A stretch of DNA of 64,000 bases from Alteromonadaceae bacterium XY-R5 (GTDB taxonomy: Bacteria > Pseudomonadota > Gammaproteobacteria > Enterobacterales > Alteromonadaceae), in NCBI GenBank assembly GCA_001660395.1, contig LXWE01000001.1:1116001-1180000 (forward strand). Reading direction: 5' to 3'. Shown here piece by piece: positions 16,431-27,021 of the stretch. The stretch's first letter is position 1, and every line of letters begins with the position of its first letter. The notes under the pieces are model-generated. The model was not told where the DNA came from, did no database searches, and saw only the letters and a program-made list of their open reading frames with translations. Made by a program: the position numbers and the translations under genes.

Positions 16431-17297
16431 TTATTGATCCAGACTGAGTCCTAACTGATACAGACTATTTTTCTTGAGGTCAAAATGCTGGGCGGTAATA
16501 GCTGCGGCCTTTTTCAGCGGCAGTTCAGCCATTAATGCTTTCAGCAAATTAACGGCCTCTACAGGCACATCGTGCTCCTGCTTGCTGGCACCTGCCACCA
16601 TCAGTACAAATTCACCTCGCTGGTGATTGTCGTCCTGCTCCAGCCATTCTTTGGCTTCGGCCGCCGAACCACTGAAATATGATTCAAAGGTTTTTGTTAG
16701 CTCACGCGCCAACACCACACCACGTTCACTTCCTAACAGCTCTGCAATTTGGCTGACCGTATCCAGCACCCGCCGCGGAGACTCATAAAAGACTGCCGTT
16801 GCGGTGACAGCTTCTAGTGCCTGGATTTTATCGGCTTTAGCCTGACCTTTGGCGGGTAAAAATCCGTAGAAAACAAAACTGTCCGTTGGCAAACCAGATG
16901 CACTTAATGCGGTAATCGCCGCACACGCGCCGGGTAAAGGAATAACATTCATCCCCGCCTCGCGGCATGCATTTACCAAGTGATAGCCAGGATCAGAAAT
17001 CAACGGTGTGCCCGCGTCAGAAATAAGCGCCATGTTCACGCCTTCCTTCAGCTTTTCAATCACTTGCTGGGCCTTTTGGCTTTCATTATGTTCATGCAAT
17101 GCGATAAGACGCGTATCAATCTGATAATGCTGCATCAACTTTCGGCTATGACGGGTATCTTCCGCAGCAATCACATCTACCTGCTTGAGCACATCTAATG
17201 CTCTGAGGGTAATGTCATCCAAATTGCCAATTGGCGTGGGCACAATATAAAGTTTGCCTGCGGTTTCCAAGGTATGCTCACCTGCGATTGTTTTCAT
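16431..17297 (-). CDS. rsmI: 16S rRNA 2'-O-ribose C1402 methyltransferase
   Basis: SAM-dependent enzyme that methylates the ribose of C1402 in 16S rRNA. 288 residues, tetrapyrrole-methylase fold. Family signature LYIVPTPIGNLDDITLRALDVL, then AAEDTRHSRKLM, ALISDAGTPLISDPGYHLV and the FYESPRRV block. Divergent from lpoA across 58 bases, exactly the arrangement found in E. coli and relatives. Confidence 0.97.
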   Translation of the reverse strand: MKTIAGEHTLETAGKLYIVPTPIGNLDDITLRALDVLKQVDVIAAEDTRHSRKLMQHYQIDTRLIALHEHNESQKAQQVIEKLKEGVNMALISDAGTPLISDPGYHLVNACREAGMNVIPLPGACAAITALSASGLPTDSFVFYGFLPAKGQAKADKIQALEAVTATAVFYESPRRVLDTVSQIAELLGSERGVVLARELTKTFESYFSGSAAEAKEWLEQDDNHQRGEFVLMVAGASKQEHDVPVEAVNLLKALMAELPLKKAAAITAQHFDLKKNSLYQLGLSLDQ

Positions 17298-17355
17298 CTG
17301 CCGGCCATTCTAAACTAGTCCCACGCGTAAGTGACAATTTTCCCTGGCTTTTATC

Positions 17356-19225
17356 ATGAGAATATTGCGGCCATTGATGGCTCCCCTGTTAAGTTCGCTA
17401 TTACTGGCGTGCGCAGAAACACCCCAGAATAATGCGGTTGGACCGATAAAAACGGCTCCTCAGGTTGCAGGCAGTAACACCAAGACAACCTTACAGTTAT
17501 CGCCAGAAGATTATCTGGCGAAGGCCCAACAGGCGTTTACCAATAACGGCGATACCAATAGCCGCAATCAGTGGATCCTTCAGGCGGCAGAAGCATTTGC
17601 CAACCAACAACAATGGCAGCAAAGCCAGGGATTAGTGCATTCGGTGCTGCCATTGCTGGATGACAGTATGCAACTTACCCACGCCTACGTGCTGCTGGCG
17701 GAAGCTGGATTGCAGCAGCCTCAGCCTGACATTGAGCAAATTGCAAGCTGGCAAGGCAAAATGGGCTTTATGCAAGGCTTTGACGAGCGCATTCAGGCAG
17801 TTAGCGCTCAGATACTCACCTATCAGCATCGACCTTTCGCTGCCGCCAACGCCTGGCTGGCAACAAACATGAGCAATGAGGACAAAGCCACCAGACTTTG
17901 GCAGCTACTAAGTCCGCTGTCAGCCTCAGAACTGGAAACTGCCAGGCTGCGTGAAAATGCGTTACAGCCTTGGTTACAGCTGGCACTGATAGTCCAGCGA
18001 TTTGGGGCGCAACCCAATTTATTGCAGCCCGCAGTTGCAGAATGGCAAATGCGTTTTTCTCACCATGCCCTCGCAAAAAACCTTCCTAATGAAGTAGCTA
18101 AGGCAATGCAAACTCCATTGATCGACACCTCGAATGTTGCAGTGTTGCTGCCGCTAAGTGGGCCTCTGGCCTCACAGGGTTTAGCGATTAAAGAAGGAAT
18201 TTTGGCGGCTTACTGGAAAGCACAGAGCACAGACTCAAACAGCGTATCAACACTGGACTTCGTCGACACATACAATCAAAGCACGGAATCTTTGCTCTCT
18301 GCCGTTGCCAATGACCACGTGATTATCGGCCCATTATTGAAAGACCAGCTAAAAGCCATGAGCGAATCGCTCACGAATGAGAAAATTTTGCTTGGCCTGA
18401 ACCGTCTGGATGTTCCAATTGAGTCAAATGCAACGACTGAATCCATTCCAGAGGCGCCTAAAGAACAGTACTTTTATGCATTAGCGCCCGAAGATGAAGC
18501 CATTCAACTGGCCTGGCGAGTACAACAGCAAGGCTATCGGCATCCCGTTATTTTTGCCGCGAATAACCCCACTACAATAAGAATGGCACAAACCTTCAGC
18601 GAGACCTGGAAGACGCTGATACCAGAGAGCAATATTGCTGCAGCGGAACTCTTTACCGATAGCAAAAGTATGCGCAACCGCCTCAAAGAAACCTTAGACT
18701 TGGGCCAGAGCGAAAAGCGGGTTAATCAGGTAGAACGCTATACCGCGAAAAAAGTCTACAGTGTTGAGCGCAACCGGCGTGATATTGATGCCATAATTTT
18801 ATTTGCATCTGCCGAACAGACCGAGTTATTTAACCCTATGATTGAAGCCAGCATCAGTCCGTTTATTCAGCAGACCATGCCGGTATTTGCGTCGTCTCGC
18901 AGCTATACTCAACAAATTACCCCCAATAGTTTACGTGATCTGCGTAACCTGAGTTTTACTGATATCCCCTGGATGTTGCCGCAAAGTGATGCCAGCCAAC
19001 TCGTCGAGCAGACGCATCAATTATGGCCAGAACGTCCTGATACCTTGCAGCGCTTATTTGCAATGGGATATGACGCATACCGAATTTTGCCTGAATTGCG
19101 CCACATGCACCTGTTGCCGCAGTTGAAATTCGCTGGCCAAACCGGACAATTGAGTCTGGATGCAGAGGGTCAGATTCAGCGACGTCTGCCCATGGGGAAA
19201 ATCACCGCCGAAGGAGTGACTCTGG

Positions 19226-19239
<14 letters not shown>
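17356..19239 (+). CDS. lpoA: Penicillin-binding protein activator LpoA
   Basis: Outer-membrane lipoprotein that spans the periplasm to stimulate the synthase PBP1A. 627 residues. Lipobox LLAC with Cys19; a helical TPR-like N-terminal half (to about 250), then a periplasmic-binding-protein-like C-terminal half beginning with VAVLLPLSGPLASQGLAIKEG. No strong ribosome site before the ATG. First gene of lpoA-yraN-diaA-dolP; the yraN start lies inside its last codons. Confidence 0.95.
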
Positions 19240-20216
<977 letters not shown>

Positions 20217-20218
20217 AC

Positions 20219-20785
20219 ATGGCCAAATTAGCATGTTTATTACTGGCAAGTTTAACCTTGTTACAAGGTTGCGCTGTGTTACTGGTAGGCGCTGGCGTAG
20301 GTACCGCCAGCGTAGCACATGATCGCAGATCACTGGGCACGCAACTGGATGACACAACCTTATCAAACCGGGTGTCACTGGCGATTTCCAACAATACTGA
20401 GTTAAATAAAAATGCTCGGGTAAATGTGGAAGTCTTTAACGGCTCGGTACTGCTTATCGGACAAACTCCCACAGAACAGCTGCGCAATACCGCGGAGCAG
20501 GTCGCTCGAGGTGTCCCTCAGGTTGAAAAAATCCATAATCAACTTCGGGTTGCGACGCCTGTGGCGGCCAGTACCATTACCCATGATGTATGGCTGGCAA
20601 ACAAAGTGCGTGCAGTGCTGGTTGCCGATGCTCGCATAGACGGCCTGAATATCAATGTCAGCGTCGAAGACTCAGAAGTGTTTCTAATGGGTATGGTTAG
20701 CAATAAGGAAGCGGATATCGCCGTTGAAATAGTCCGTAATATTAATGGCGTTGCTCGCGTCGTGAAAGCGTTTGAAATTCAGTAA
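20219..20785 (+). CDS. dolP: Outer-membrane lipoprotein DolP (BON domains)
   Basis: 188-residue lipoprotein (formerly YraP) that supports outer-membrane integrity and amidase regulation. Lipobox LQGC with Cys18, then two BON domains (about 46-115 and 124-188), recognised by LSNRVSLAISNNTELNKNARVNVEVFNGSVLLIG and its repeat near residue 125. GGAGGA sits just before the ATG, overlapping the end of diaA. Last gene of the lpoA unit. Confidence 0.95.
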   Translation: MAKLACLLLASLTLLQGCAVLLVGAGVGTASVAHDRRSLGTQLDDTTLSNRVSLAISNNTELNKNARVNVEVFNGSVLLIGQTPTEQLRNTAEQVARGVPQVEKIHNQLRVATPVAASTITHDVWLANKVRAVLVADARIDGLNINVSVEDSEVFLMGMVSNKEADIAVEIVRNINGVARVVKAFEIQ

Positions 20786-20833
20786 GCTTCTCTGCCGCCC
20801 CACATTTAGAACATAACCTCACGACCTTGGGCG

Positions 20834-20888
20834 TGTCACAATAGTGACATGCCTTTGTCAATTCTATGTAAATAAATTGTCATTAACT
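20834..20888 (+). promoter_or_regulatory. Pho-box-like array of five 11-bp repeats
   Basis: Five direct half-sites at exact 11-base intervals: TGTCA at 20834, TGACA at 20845, TGTCA at 20856, TGTAA at 20867, TGTCA at 20878. Phasing and sequence match the PhoB recognition rule (TGTCA plus an AT-rich hexamer, repeated every 11 bp). A possible -10 (TAGGCT, 20894-20899) follows 6 bases later, and the ribosome site and ATG of the downstream lipoprotein are 32-46 bases further on. Confidence 0.75.
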
Positions 20889-20933
20889 TTCTCTAGGCTG
20901 CCTGTCTTTGGAACAAGCATCGAAGGAAGAATA

Positions 20934-22784
20934 ATGACAACGCTATCACTCAATAACTATTTAAAACGCACTGCAATTGCCCTTGCAATTGGCGCTCTGC
21001 TATCTGGCTGTACTTTGGATGGAGACGACGGTGAACAAGGTATGCAAGGCGAACAAGGGGTTCAGGGCGACACAGGCGCAAGTGGCAGTGATGGCCAGGA
21101 TGCGACCCTTGGCGTAACACTGCAACTGATTGGCCGTGCAGCCCTGAATCCAGACGATCCAGAAGGCGCGGCTGAGATCGTACAATTTCATCCTGCTACA
21201 CAAACCATTTACGCCATTAACAGTGCGGCGGATGCGCCGACCGTTGAAATACTCGATGCTAGCGGCCTGACGTCTGAAGCATTAACTACCCCATTGACGG
21301 CCAGTAACCTCAACAGCACAGCGTTAGTCCTGGAAAGCAGCGTTGGCGATGTCGCACTTGGCGGTCCAAACAGCATCGCGGTACACGATGACTGGCTAGC
21401 CGTTGCCGTTGAAGCCGACACTAAGACAGATCATGGCTTTATTCTTTTCTACAACGGTCTGAATGACAGCTCTCCCAGCTTTGTAAAAGCGGTTGAAGTA
21501 GGTAGCCTGCCTGATATGGTGACCTTTACGCCGGACGGCAGCAAAGTACTGGTAGCGAATGAAGGCGAACCAAGTGGTGATTACAACATCGATCCTGAAG
21601 GTTCGATTTCTATCATCTCAATGACTGAAACCGGCCCTGCTGACACTGCTACTACCCTGGATTTCAGCGCCTATAATGGCAAACAGGCGGAACTTGAAGC
21701 GCAAGGCATGTTGTTTCCTAATCCCAGCGGTCGCACCATCAATGGTAACCTGATCACCACGACAGTTGCGATGGACCTGGAGCCAGAATACATTGCGGCG
21801 ACAAATAGCGTAGCTTATGTAACTTTGCAGGAAAACAATGGCCTGGCAATTGTAAATCTGGAAGATAACAGTCTGAAAATTATTGGATTAGGTGTGAAAG
21901 ACTGGAGTCAGTACCAGTTTGATGGCATGGAAGATGGCACTGTTAGCTTTGGTAAATATGAGGATTTGTACGGGCTATATCAACCAGATACGGTGGCTGT
22001 ATATCAATGGAAAAATGCAGATTTTATCGTCACCGCCAACGAAGGTGACGCCCGTGAGTATTTCTTCGATACTCTGAACTCTGACGGTGTGCAGGATGAA
22101 GATTTATGTGACGCAGCTGGCGGACAAGACTTTGACGACGATGATGGCTGCTTGTCCTATTCAGATGAAACTCAAGCGCGAAAACTGGACTATGTCAGTG
22201 GCTCCAATCTGGAAACCATTGCCGGCGACGACCCTGAAGACTTCGACTTTACAGCCTACCCTTTAGGTCGCCTGACAGTGACATCGGCTAAAGGTGACAG
22301 TGATGGTGACGAGGTTTATGAAGGACTTTATGCCTATGGTGCCCGTTCATTCACCATTTGGGACAGCAATGGCCTGGTCGTGTTTGACTCTGGCGATGAC
22401 TTTGAACGTATTACAGCTTCCATCCACGGCAATAGCTTTAACAATAACGAAGACAAAAACGAAGGCGATTCTCGCTCTGCTAACAAAGGCCCAGAGCCCG
22501 AAGCCCTTGCCATTGGACAGGTGGGTGAACGTACCTATGCCTTTATAGGCTTAGAGCGCATGAGCGGCATCTTTGTATATGACGTTACTAATCCATACAG
22601 TGCCGAGTTTGTTGACTACGTCATTAATCGCGATACAACTGAAGGTGCCGAACCTCAGGGTGATTTAGCCCCTGAAGGATTCAAATTCGTGAGCGCAGAT
22701 AACAGCCCAACCGGTAATGCACTGTTAGTGGTTGGTAATGAAATCAGCGGAACCGTGTCAGTTTGGGAGATCCTTGAACAATAA
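20934..22784 (+). CDS. Choice-of-anchor-I type lipoprotein, beta-propeller-like, collagen-like stalk
   Basis: 616 residues from ATG 20934 (AAGGA 6 bases upstream). Lipobox LSGC with Cys26, so membrane-anchored. Residues 30-56 are nine Gly-X-Y triplets, a collagen-like stretch that can trimerise or act as a spacer. The rest has the recurring pattern of a surface beta-propeller of the choice-of-anchor-I type (DMVTFTPDGSKVLVANEGEPS; VTANEGDAREYF; GPEPEALAIGQVGERTYAFIGLER), a group often labelled alkaline phosphatase-like or esterase-like. Acidic, with many Asp-Gly turns fitting calcium binding. Preceded by a Pho-box array, so phosphate-starvation expression is likely. Catalytic activity unproven. 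Confidence 0.85.
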   Translation: MTTLSLNNYLKRTAIALAIGALLSGCTLDGDDGEQGMQGEQGVQGDTGASGSDGQDATLGVTLQLIGRAALNPDDPEGAAEIVQFHPATQTIYAINSAADAPTVEILDASGLTSEALTTPLTASNLNSTALVLESSVGDVALGGPNSIAVHDDWLAVAVEADTKTDHGFILFYNGLNDSSPSFVKAVEVGSLPDMVTFTPDGSKVLVANEGEPSGDYNIDPEGSISIISMTETGPADTATTLDFSAYNGKQAELEAQGMLFPNPSGRTINGNLITTTVAMDLEPEYIAATNSVAYVTLQENNGLAIVNLEDNSLKIIGLGVKDWSQYQFDGMEDGTVSFGKYEDLYGLYQPDTVAVYQWKNADFIVTANEGDAREYFFDTLNSDGVQDEDLCDAAGGQDFDDDDGCLSYSDETQARKLDYVSGSNLETIAGDDPEDFDFTAYPLGRLTVTSAKGDSDGDEVYEGLYAYGARSFTIWDSNGLVVFDSGDDFERITASIHGNSFNNNEDKNEGDSRSANKGPEPEALAIGQVGERTYAFIGLERMSGIFVYDVTNPYSAEFVDYVINRDTTEGAEPQGDLAPEGFKFVSADNSPTGNALLVVGNEISGTVSVWEILEQ

Positions 22785-22801
22785 CTGAAAGACTTTCAGT
22801 T
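22783..22801. repeat. Small hairpin at the end of the anchor-I lipoprotein gene
   Basis: AACTGAAA-GAC-TTTCAGTT, perfect 8-base arms overlapping the stop codon; no strong T-run, so perhaps a 3'-end stabiliser. Confidence 0.5.
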
Positions 22802-22813
22802 TAAGTTACAGTT

Positions 22814-22843
22814 ACGGGGGATCGTTAGATTCCCCGTATTTTT
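22814..22843 (+). terminator. Terminator of the anchor-I lipoprotein gene
   Basis: ACGGGGGATC / GATTCCCCGT stem with one G-T wobble and four-base loop, then T-rich tail. Confidence 0.8.
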
Positions 22844-23114
22844 GACTGAAATATCACTCACTTAAACCAGTAGAAAAAATTAACAGAAAACTTACAAATC
22901 CACTTTCAAACTTTAATTAATCCTACCGCATGAATTAAAACATCTAAATTTGGTAGCGAAAATATCCAATACTCCTGCAAAAATCCTTAAAACCATACAC
23001 ATATAAGCCATTTAGCCGTTACCCTATGACCAATGTATTTACGCCTTAATTAAGCCCCGATCCATAAGAGCGCATACATTTAGAACAAAAAAGCATAAAT
23101 ACATGTTTTACCAT

Positions 23115-23136
23115 CTGTAATGTTACAGTTTAACAT
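23115..23136. promoter_or_regulatory. Two overlapping palindromes upstream of pckA
   Basis: CTGTAA-TG-TTACAG (23115-23128) and ATGTTA-CAGTT-TAACAT (23120-23136), both with perfect 6-base arms and sharing the central TGTTACAG. About 150 bases before the pckA start. Candidate operator. The spacing does not fit the HexR motif, which is otherwise a natural pckA regulator in this group. Confidence 0.45.
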
Positions 23137-23219
23137 ACAGACTCAAGTAGGACTTTCGGCCTCTTTGTTCGCGGCTAGAGACTAAGGCTATCAGCAGCAA
23201 TCGCTCAAGCGTGCTTTAA

Positions 23220-23249
23220 TTGACATCGATGGGTCACCACTTGCATTAA
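23220..23249 (+). promoter_or_regulatory. Candidate sigma-70 promoter of pckA
   Basis: -35 TTGACA (23220-23225) and weak -10 CATTAA (23244-23249) with an 18-base gap. Predicted start near 23256, leaving room for GGAG (23268-23271) before the ATG at 23280. The -10 is poor. Confidence 0.35.
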
Positions 23250-23279
23250 ACCCGGGTAATACTTTTTGGAGAATATGAA

Positions 23280-24902
23280 ATGGCCTCACGTCTTGACCTC
23301 ACCCCCTATGGCATCAAGGAACCTGCGGAAATAATTCATAATCCTTCCTACGATTTTCTGTACGAAGAAGAAACCAAACCCGGACTGGAAGGGTTTGAGA
23401 GAGGACAGGTTACTGAGCTTGGCGCGGTCAACGTAATGACTGGTATCTTTACTGGTCGCTCACCAAAAGACAAATATATTGTCGAAGATGATGTCACGCG
23501 CGACACCATTTGGTGGAACTCTCCCCGCGCTAAAAACGACAATAAACCCGTTTCTCAGGCGGTCTGGAATGACTGTAAAGAAGCCGTTGTAGAACAACTT
23601 TCAGGTAAGCGCTTATTCGTAGTTGATGCCTTCTGTGGCGCCAATGCCGATACACGCCTGAAAATCCGTTTCATCATGGAAGTAGCCTGGCAGGCCCACT
23701 TCGTTACTAATATGTTTATCCGCCCAACAGCAGAAGAACTGGAAAACTTCGGTGAACCAGACTTTGTGGTCATGAATGGTTCAAAAACGTCGAATGCCAA
23801 ATGGCAGGAGCACGGTTTAAACTCTGAAGTGTTCACCATGTTCAACCTGACTGAGAAAACCCAAATCATTGGTGGTACTTGGTATGGCGGTGAAATGAAG
23901 AAAGGTATGTTCGCAATGATGAACTACTATCTTCCTCTGAACGGCATGGCTTCTATGCACTGTTCTGCCAACGTAGGCGAAAAAGGTGACGTAGCCATTT
24001 TCTTCGGCCTGTCTGGTACAGGTAAAACGACCCTGTCTGCGGATCCTAAACGTGAGTTAATCGGTGATGATGAACACGGCTGGGATAACAACGGCGTATT
24101 TAACTTTGAAGGTGGCTGCTACGCGAAAACTATCCGTTTAGACAAAGACAGCGAACCCGATATCTTTAATGCAATCCGTCGCGATGCATTGCTGGAAAAC
24201 GTCACAGTGGATGCTGACGGAAAAATTGATTTCGATGATGCGTCAGTTACCGAAAACACCCGTGTTTCTTACCCCATCTACCACATTGAAAACATTGTTA
24301 AACCGGTCTCTAAAGCCGGTCATGCGAAGAAAGTGATCTTCCTGACCGCAGATGCATTTGGAGTGTTGCCGCCCGTGTCTAAACTGACACCTGAGCAGAC
24401 CAAGTACCATTTTCTGTCTGGCTTTACAGCAAAACTGGCAGGGACAGAGCGTGGCATTACTGAGCCAACACCTACTTTCTCTGCATGCTTCGGCGCAGCT
24501 TTCCTGCCTCTGCACCCAACCAAATATGGTCAGGAATTAGTGAAGAAAATGGAAGCTGCTGGCGCAACAGCGTATCTGGTAAATACCGGTTGGAATGGCA
24601 CAGGTAAACGAATTTCGATTAAAGATACCCGCGCTATTATCGATGCAATTCTAGACGGTTCAATTGAAGATGCAGAATGTCAAAATCTGCCCATTTTCAA
24701 TTTATCGATTCCAACTGCTTTACATGGTGTGAATCCAGGCATTTTAGATCCTCGTGATACCTATGCTGACAGCAGTGATTGGGAAGAAAAAGCAACCGAT
24801 TTAGCTGAGCGTTTCATTGCCAACTTCGACAAGTTTACCGATAACGAAGAAGGTAAAGCCCTGGTGAAAGCCGGCCCACAATTGGAGGAGTCATTGGCTT
24901 AA
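23280..24902 (+). CDS. pckA: Phosphoenolpyruvate carboxykinase (ATP)
   Basis: First committed step of gluconeogenesis: oxaloacetate + ATP to phosphoenolpyruvate + CO2 + ADP. 540 residues (E. coli 540). Kinase P-loop [11 protein letters not shown] (243-253), metal-binding Asp in GDDEHGW (262-268), substrate Arg60 in TGRSPKDK (58-65), and the WYGGEMKKG active-site segment (201-209). ATG at 23280 with GGAG 8 bases upstream. Monocistronic with a strong terminator; fits a marine heterotroph that grows on acids and amino acids. Confidence 0.98.
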   Translation: MASRLDLTPYGIKEPAEIIHNPSYDFLYEEETKPGLEGFERGQVTELGAVNVMTGIFTGRSPKDKYIVEDDVTRDTIWWNSPRAKNDNKPVSQAVWNDCKEAVVEQLSGKRLFVVDAFCGANADTRLKIRFIMEVAWQAHFVTNMFIRPTAEELENFGEPDFVVMNGSKTSNAKWQEHGLNSEVFTMFNLTEKTQIIGGTWYGGEMKKGMFAMMNYYLPLNGMASMHCSANVGEKGDVAIFFGLSGTGKTTLSADPKRELIGDDEHGWDNNGVFNFEGGCYAKTIRLDKDSEPDIFNAIRRDALLENVTVDADGKIDFDDASVTENTRVSYPIYHIENIVKPVSKAGHAKKVIFLTADAFGVLPPVSKLTPEQTKYHFLSGFTAKLAGTERGITEPTPTFSACFGAAFLPLHPTKYGQELVKKMEAAGATAYLVNTGWNGTGKRISIKDTRAIIDAILDGSIEDAECQNLPIFNLSIPTALHGVNPGILDPRDTYADSSDWEEKATDLAERFIANFDKFTDNEEGKALVKAGPQLEESLA

Positions 24903-24937
24903 TCACTTGCTCAGTTAAGTCAGGACATAGAGAAGTA

Positions 24938-24966
24938 AAGCCCGTTGACATCAACGGGCTTTTTTC
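24938..24966 (+). terminator. Terminator of pckA
   Basis: AGCCCGTTGA / TCAACGGGCT stem followed by six T residues. Confidence 0.92.
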
Positions 24967-24990
24967 TTGGTAGCAGAAATAAGCCTTAAA

Positions 24991-25016
24991 AGAAAAAAGC
25001 GCCCAAAAGCGCTTTT
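24991..25016 (-). terminator. Terminator of the sspA-sspB unit
   Basis: AAAAGCGC / GCGCTTTT stem with 6-base loop; on the minus strand it is followed by a T-rich run. Confidence 0.85.
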
Positions 25017-25033
25017 CTATCAATATCGGTCGG

Positions 25034-25459
25034 CTATTTAACCAACGTCAAGGTAGGCTTACCTTTTTTAGGTGGCTGAGATGACGTATCTGCTTCAGGC
25101 TCCATAGCAGCATCTACCAATGAATCATCATCAGTTTCGTCGTCATCCATAGGTTCAATGTCAAAAACCGTACCTGCGCCATTTTCACGCGCATAAATCG
25201 CCATAACGGCTGCACATGGCACAAACAGATTGCGGGCTACACCACCAAATCTGGCATCAAACACTACATCAACATTACCCATATGCAAATTAGTGCAGGC
25301 AGACGGTGAGATGTTTAATACGATCTGGCCATTTTTAACATGCTCCAACGGTACCTGAACACCAGGATAATCAGCATTCACCACTATGTGCGGCGTAAGA
25401 TTGTTATCCACAATCCATTCATAGAAGGCCCGCAGCAAATAAGGTTGATTCGACGTCAT
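25034..25459 (-). CDS. sspB: ClpXP protease specificity factor SspB
   Basis: Adaptor that hands ssrA-tagged proteins to ClpXP. 141 residues. Structured domain (about 1-110) begins with YLLRAFYEWIVDNNLTPHIVV and contains VLNISPSACTNLHMGN; then an acidic flexible linker (MDDDETDDDSLVDAAMEPE) and the ClpX-docking C-terminus GKPTLTLVK. Placed 20 bases after sspA on the same strand, the standard pairing. Confidence 0.97.
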   Translation of the reverse strand: MTSNQPYLLRAFYEWIVDNNLTPHIVVNADYPGVQVPLEHVKNGQIVLNISPSACTNLHMGNVDVVFDARFGGVARNLFVPCAAVMAIYARENGAGTVFDIEPMDDDETDDDSLVDAAMEPEADTSSQPPKKGKPTLTLVK

Positions 25460-25479
25460 AGACTTCTTACCACATCCTC

Positions 25480-26112
25480 TTACAGAGGGTTGTGGATCTC
25501 ACGTTCCTGGTCGGTCAAAGAGGCTTTGAACGAGCTACGATCAAAGATGCGGTTCATATAAGCACGGACTTCACGGGCACCTGCGCCTTGCAATTCAATG
25601 CCCAGAGCAGGTAAACGCCACAACAGTGGAGCAAGGTAGCAATCGACCAGACTAAATTCTTCACTCATAAAGAACGGAGTTTCGGCGAACAATGGCGCCA
25701 GAGACAGTATACCTTCACGCAGTTCTTCACGTGCAGTGGCAACATCCCCTTCACGCTTCAGGATCTGCTCTGCCAGACGATACCAGTCTTGCTCAATACG
25801 GTGCATAGTCAAACGGCTTTGACCACGAGAAACCGGATAAACAGGCATCAAAGGAGGATGCGGGAAACGCTCATCCAGATATTCCATGATGATATGCGGT
25901 TGATACAACACCAACTCGCGATCAACCAGAGTAGGAACGGTACCGTAAGGATTTAACTCTAACAGGTCTTCAGTCAGGTTATTTGGATCTGTATAGCTAA
26001 TCTCTACGCCTACCCCTTTCTCGGCAAGTACAATACGTACCTGATGACTATAAATATCTAATGTGTCAGAAAATAACGTCATGATAGAGCGTTTATTTGC
26101 GGCAACAGCCAT
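25480..26112 (-). CDS. sspA: Stringent starvation protein A
   Basis: Glutathione-S-transferase-fold protein that binds RNA polymerase and helps acid and starvation survival. 210 residues. Thioredoxin-like N-terminal half with SIMTLFSDTLDIYSHQVRIVLAEKG, and helical C-terminal half with SLVDCYLAPLLWRLPALGI. No catalytic Cys or Ser as in true GSTs. Upstream partner of sspB; follows petABC on the same strand across a terminator. Confidence 0.96.
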   Translation of the reverse strand: MAVAANKRSIMTLFSDTLDIYSHQVRIVLAEKGVGVEISYTDPNNLTEDLLELNPYGTVPTLVDRELVLYQPHIIMEYLDERFPHPPLMPVYPVSRGQSRLTMHRIEQDWYRLAEQILKREGDVATAREELREGILSLAPLFAETPFFMSEEFSLVDCYLAPLLWRLPALGIELQGAGAREVRAYMNRIFDRSSFKASLTDQEREIHNPL

Positions 26113-26234
26113 TCACTATCCTCCAAAAATCAGCAAAAATTCATCTGTTTGCCCCGCAATTTCCCGTGCGCTGGGCATACAGGCAAGACCATATCGTCGA
26201 GCATTGACGAAATATTAATCCAGCATTATACGGC

Positions 26235-26262
26235 AAAAAAGGGGCTAGACAGCCCCTTTTTT
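26235..26262 (-). terminator. Terminator of petABC
   Basis: AAAAAAGGGGCT / AGCCCCTTTTTT with AGAC loop, symmetric, so able to work on the minus strand after petC. Confidence 0.93.
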
Positions 26263-26286
26263 GATTATACCTTAATTACAGGCACA

Positions 26287-27021
26287 TTAATGCACATCAC
26301 GCCAATATTCTTTCTTCAATAAGTAAACAAACACAAACAGTACCAACACAAAAATAATGGCCCAGCGACCTATACTTTCGGCTTCTAAACGTGATGGCTC
26401 GCCTGTGTACTCCAGATAATTCACTAAATCGAGTACGGCAGCGTCATATTCCTCCGGACTCATAGCACCGGCACCATCGGTTTTAATCCCGACATGACGC
26501 TCAACCATTTCACCATCAACCATCATCTCTTCTGTCGCTTCATAAGGTACCCCCTGCAATTCCTGCAAGACATGAGGCATCCCCACATCTTTAAACACCT
26601 TATTGTTAACGCCAAAAGGACGATTGGGATCCACGTAGAAAGAGCGTAAGTAGGTATAGATCCAGTCCGCTCCACGAACCCTGGCAACAAGCGTTAAATC
26701 AGGTGGCTGGGCTCCAAACCATTTAGCTGCGCTCTCAGAAGGCATAGTGTTAGTGATATGATCTGAGACTTTCTCTCCCGTAAATTGCAGGTTCTCCTGG
26801 CCTAAGGCATCTGGGATCCCCAAATCCTGAAAGGCGCGCTGATAACGCTGGTACTGCATTTGGTGACAGCCGAGGCAGTAGTTGTTAAACAATCTTGCGC
26901 CGCGCTGTAACGAGGCTTTGTCCGTCAAATCATAATGTGCCGTATCTAAATGCACTTCTCCACTTGAGGCCCATAGCAAGCTAGGCATCCAACAGGCCAA
27001 AAACATCATCCATCGCTTCAT
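26287..27021 (-). CDS. petC: Ubiquinol-cytochrome c reductase, cytochrome c1
   Basis: Electron-exit subunit of the bc1 complex. 244 residues. Signal peptide (1-18), covalent heme motif CLGCH (Cys49-Cys52-His53), the axial-methionine region near TDGAGAMSPEEYD, and one C-terminal anchor helix (IIFVLVLFVFVYLLKKEYWRD). ATG overlaps the petB stop codon (ATGA), so translationally coupled. Last gene of petABC. Confidence 0.96.
   Translation of the reverse strand: MKRWMMFLACWMPSLLWASSGEVHLDTAHYDLTDKASLQRGARLFNNYCLGCHQMQYQRYQRAFQDLGIPDALGQENLQFTGEKVSDHITNTMPSESAAKWFGAQPPDLTLVARVRGADWIYTYLRSFYVDPNRPFGVNNKVFKDVGMPHVLQELQGVPYEATEEMMVDGEMVERHVGIKTDGAGAMSPEEYDAAVLDLVNYLEYTGEPSRLEAESIGRWAIIFVLVLFVFVYLLKKEYWRDVH

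Larger units (their letters stand above)
22844..23279. other. Gene-free leader region of pckA
   Basis: About 435 bases without a credible gene. AT-rich first half. It contains two overlapping palindromes at 23115-23136 and a candidate promoter with -35 TTGACA at 23220 (both listed separately). No catalogued RNA motif recognised. The length suggests complex control of pckA. Confidence 0.6.

Noticed and set aside
23115-23128. HexR operator at pckA
   Set aside because: Arms resemble TGTAA/TTACA but the spacing is 3 bases too short for the HexR motif.
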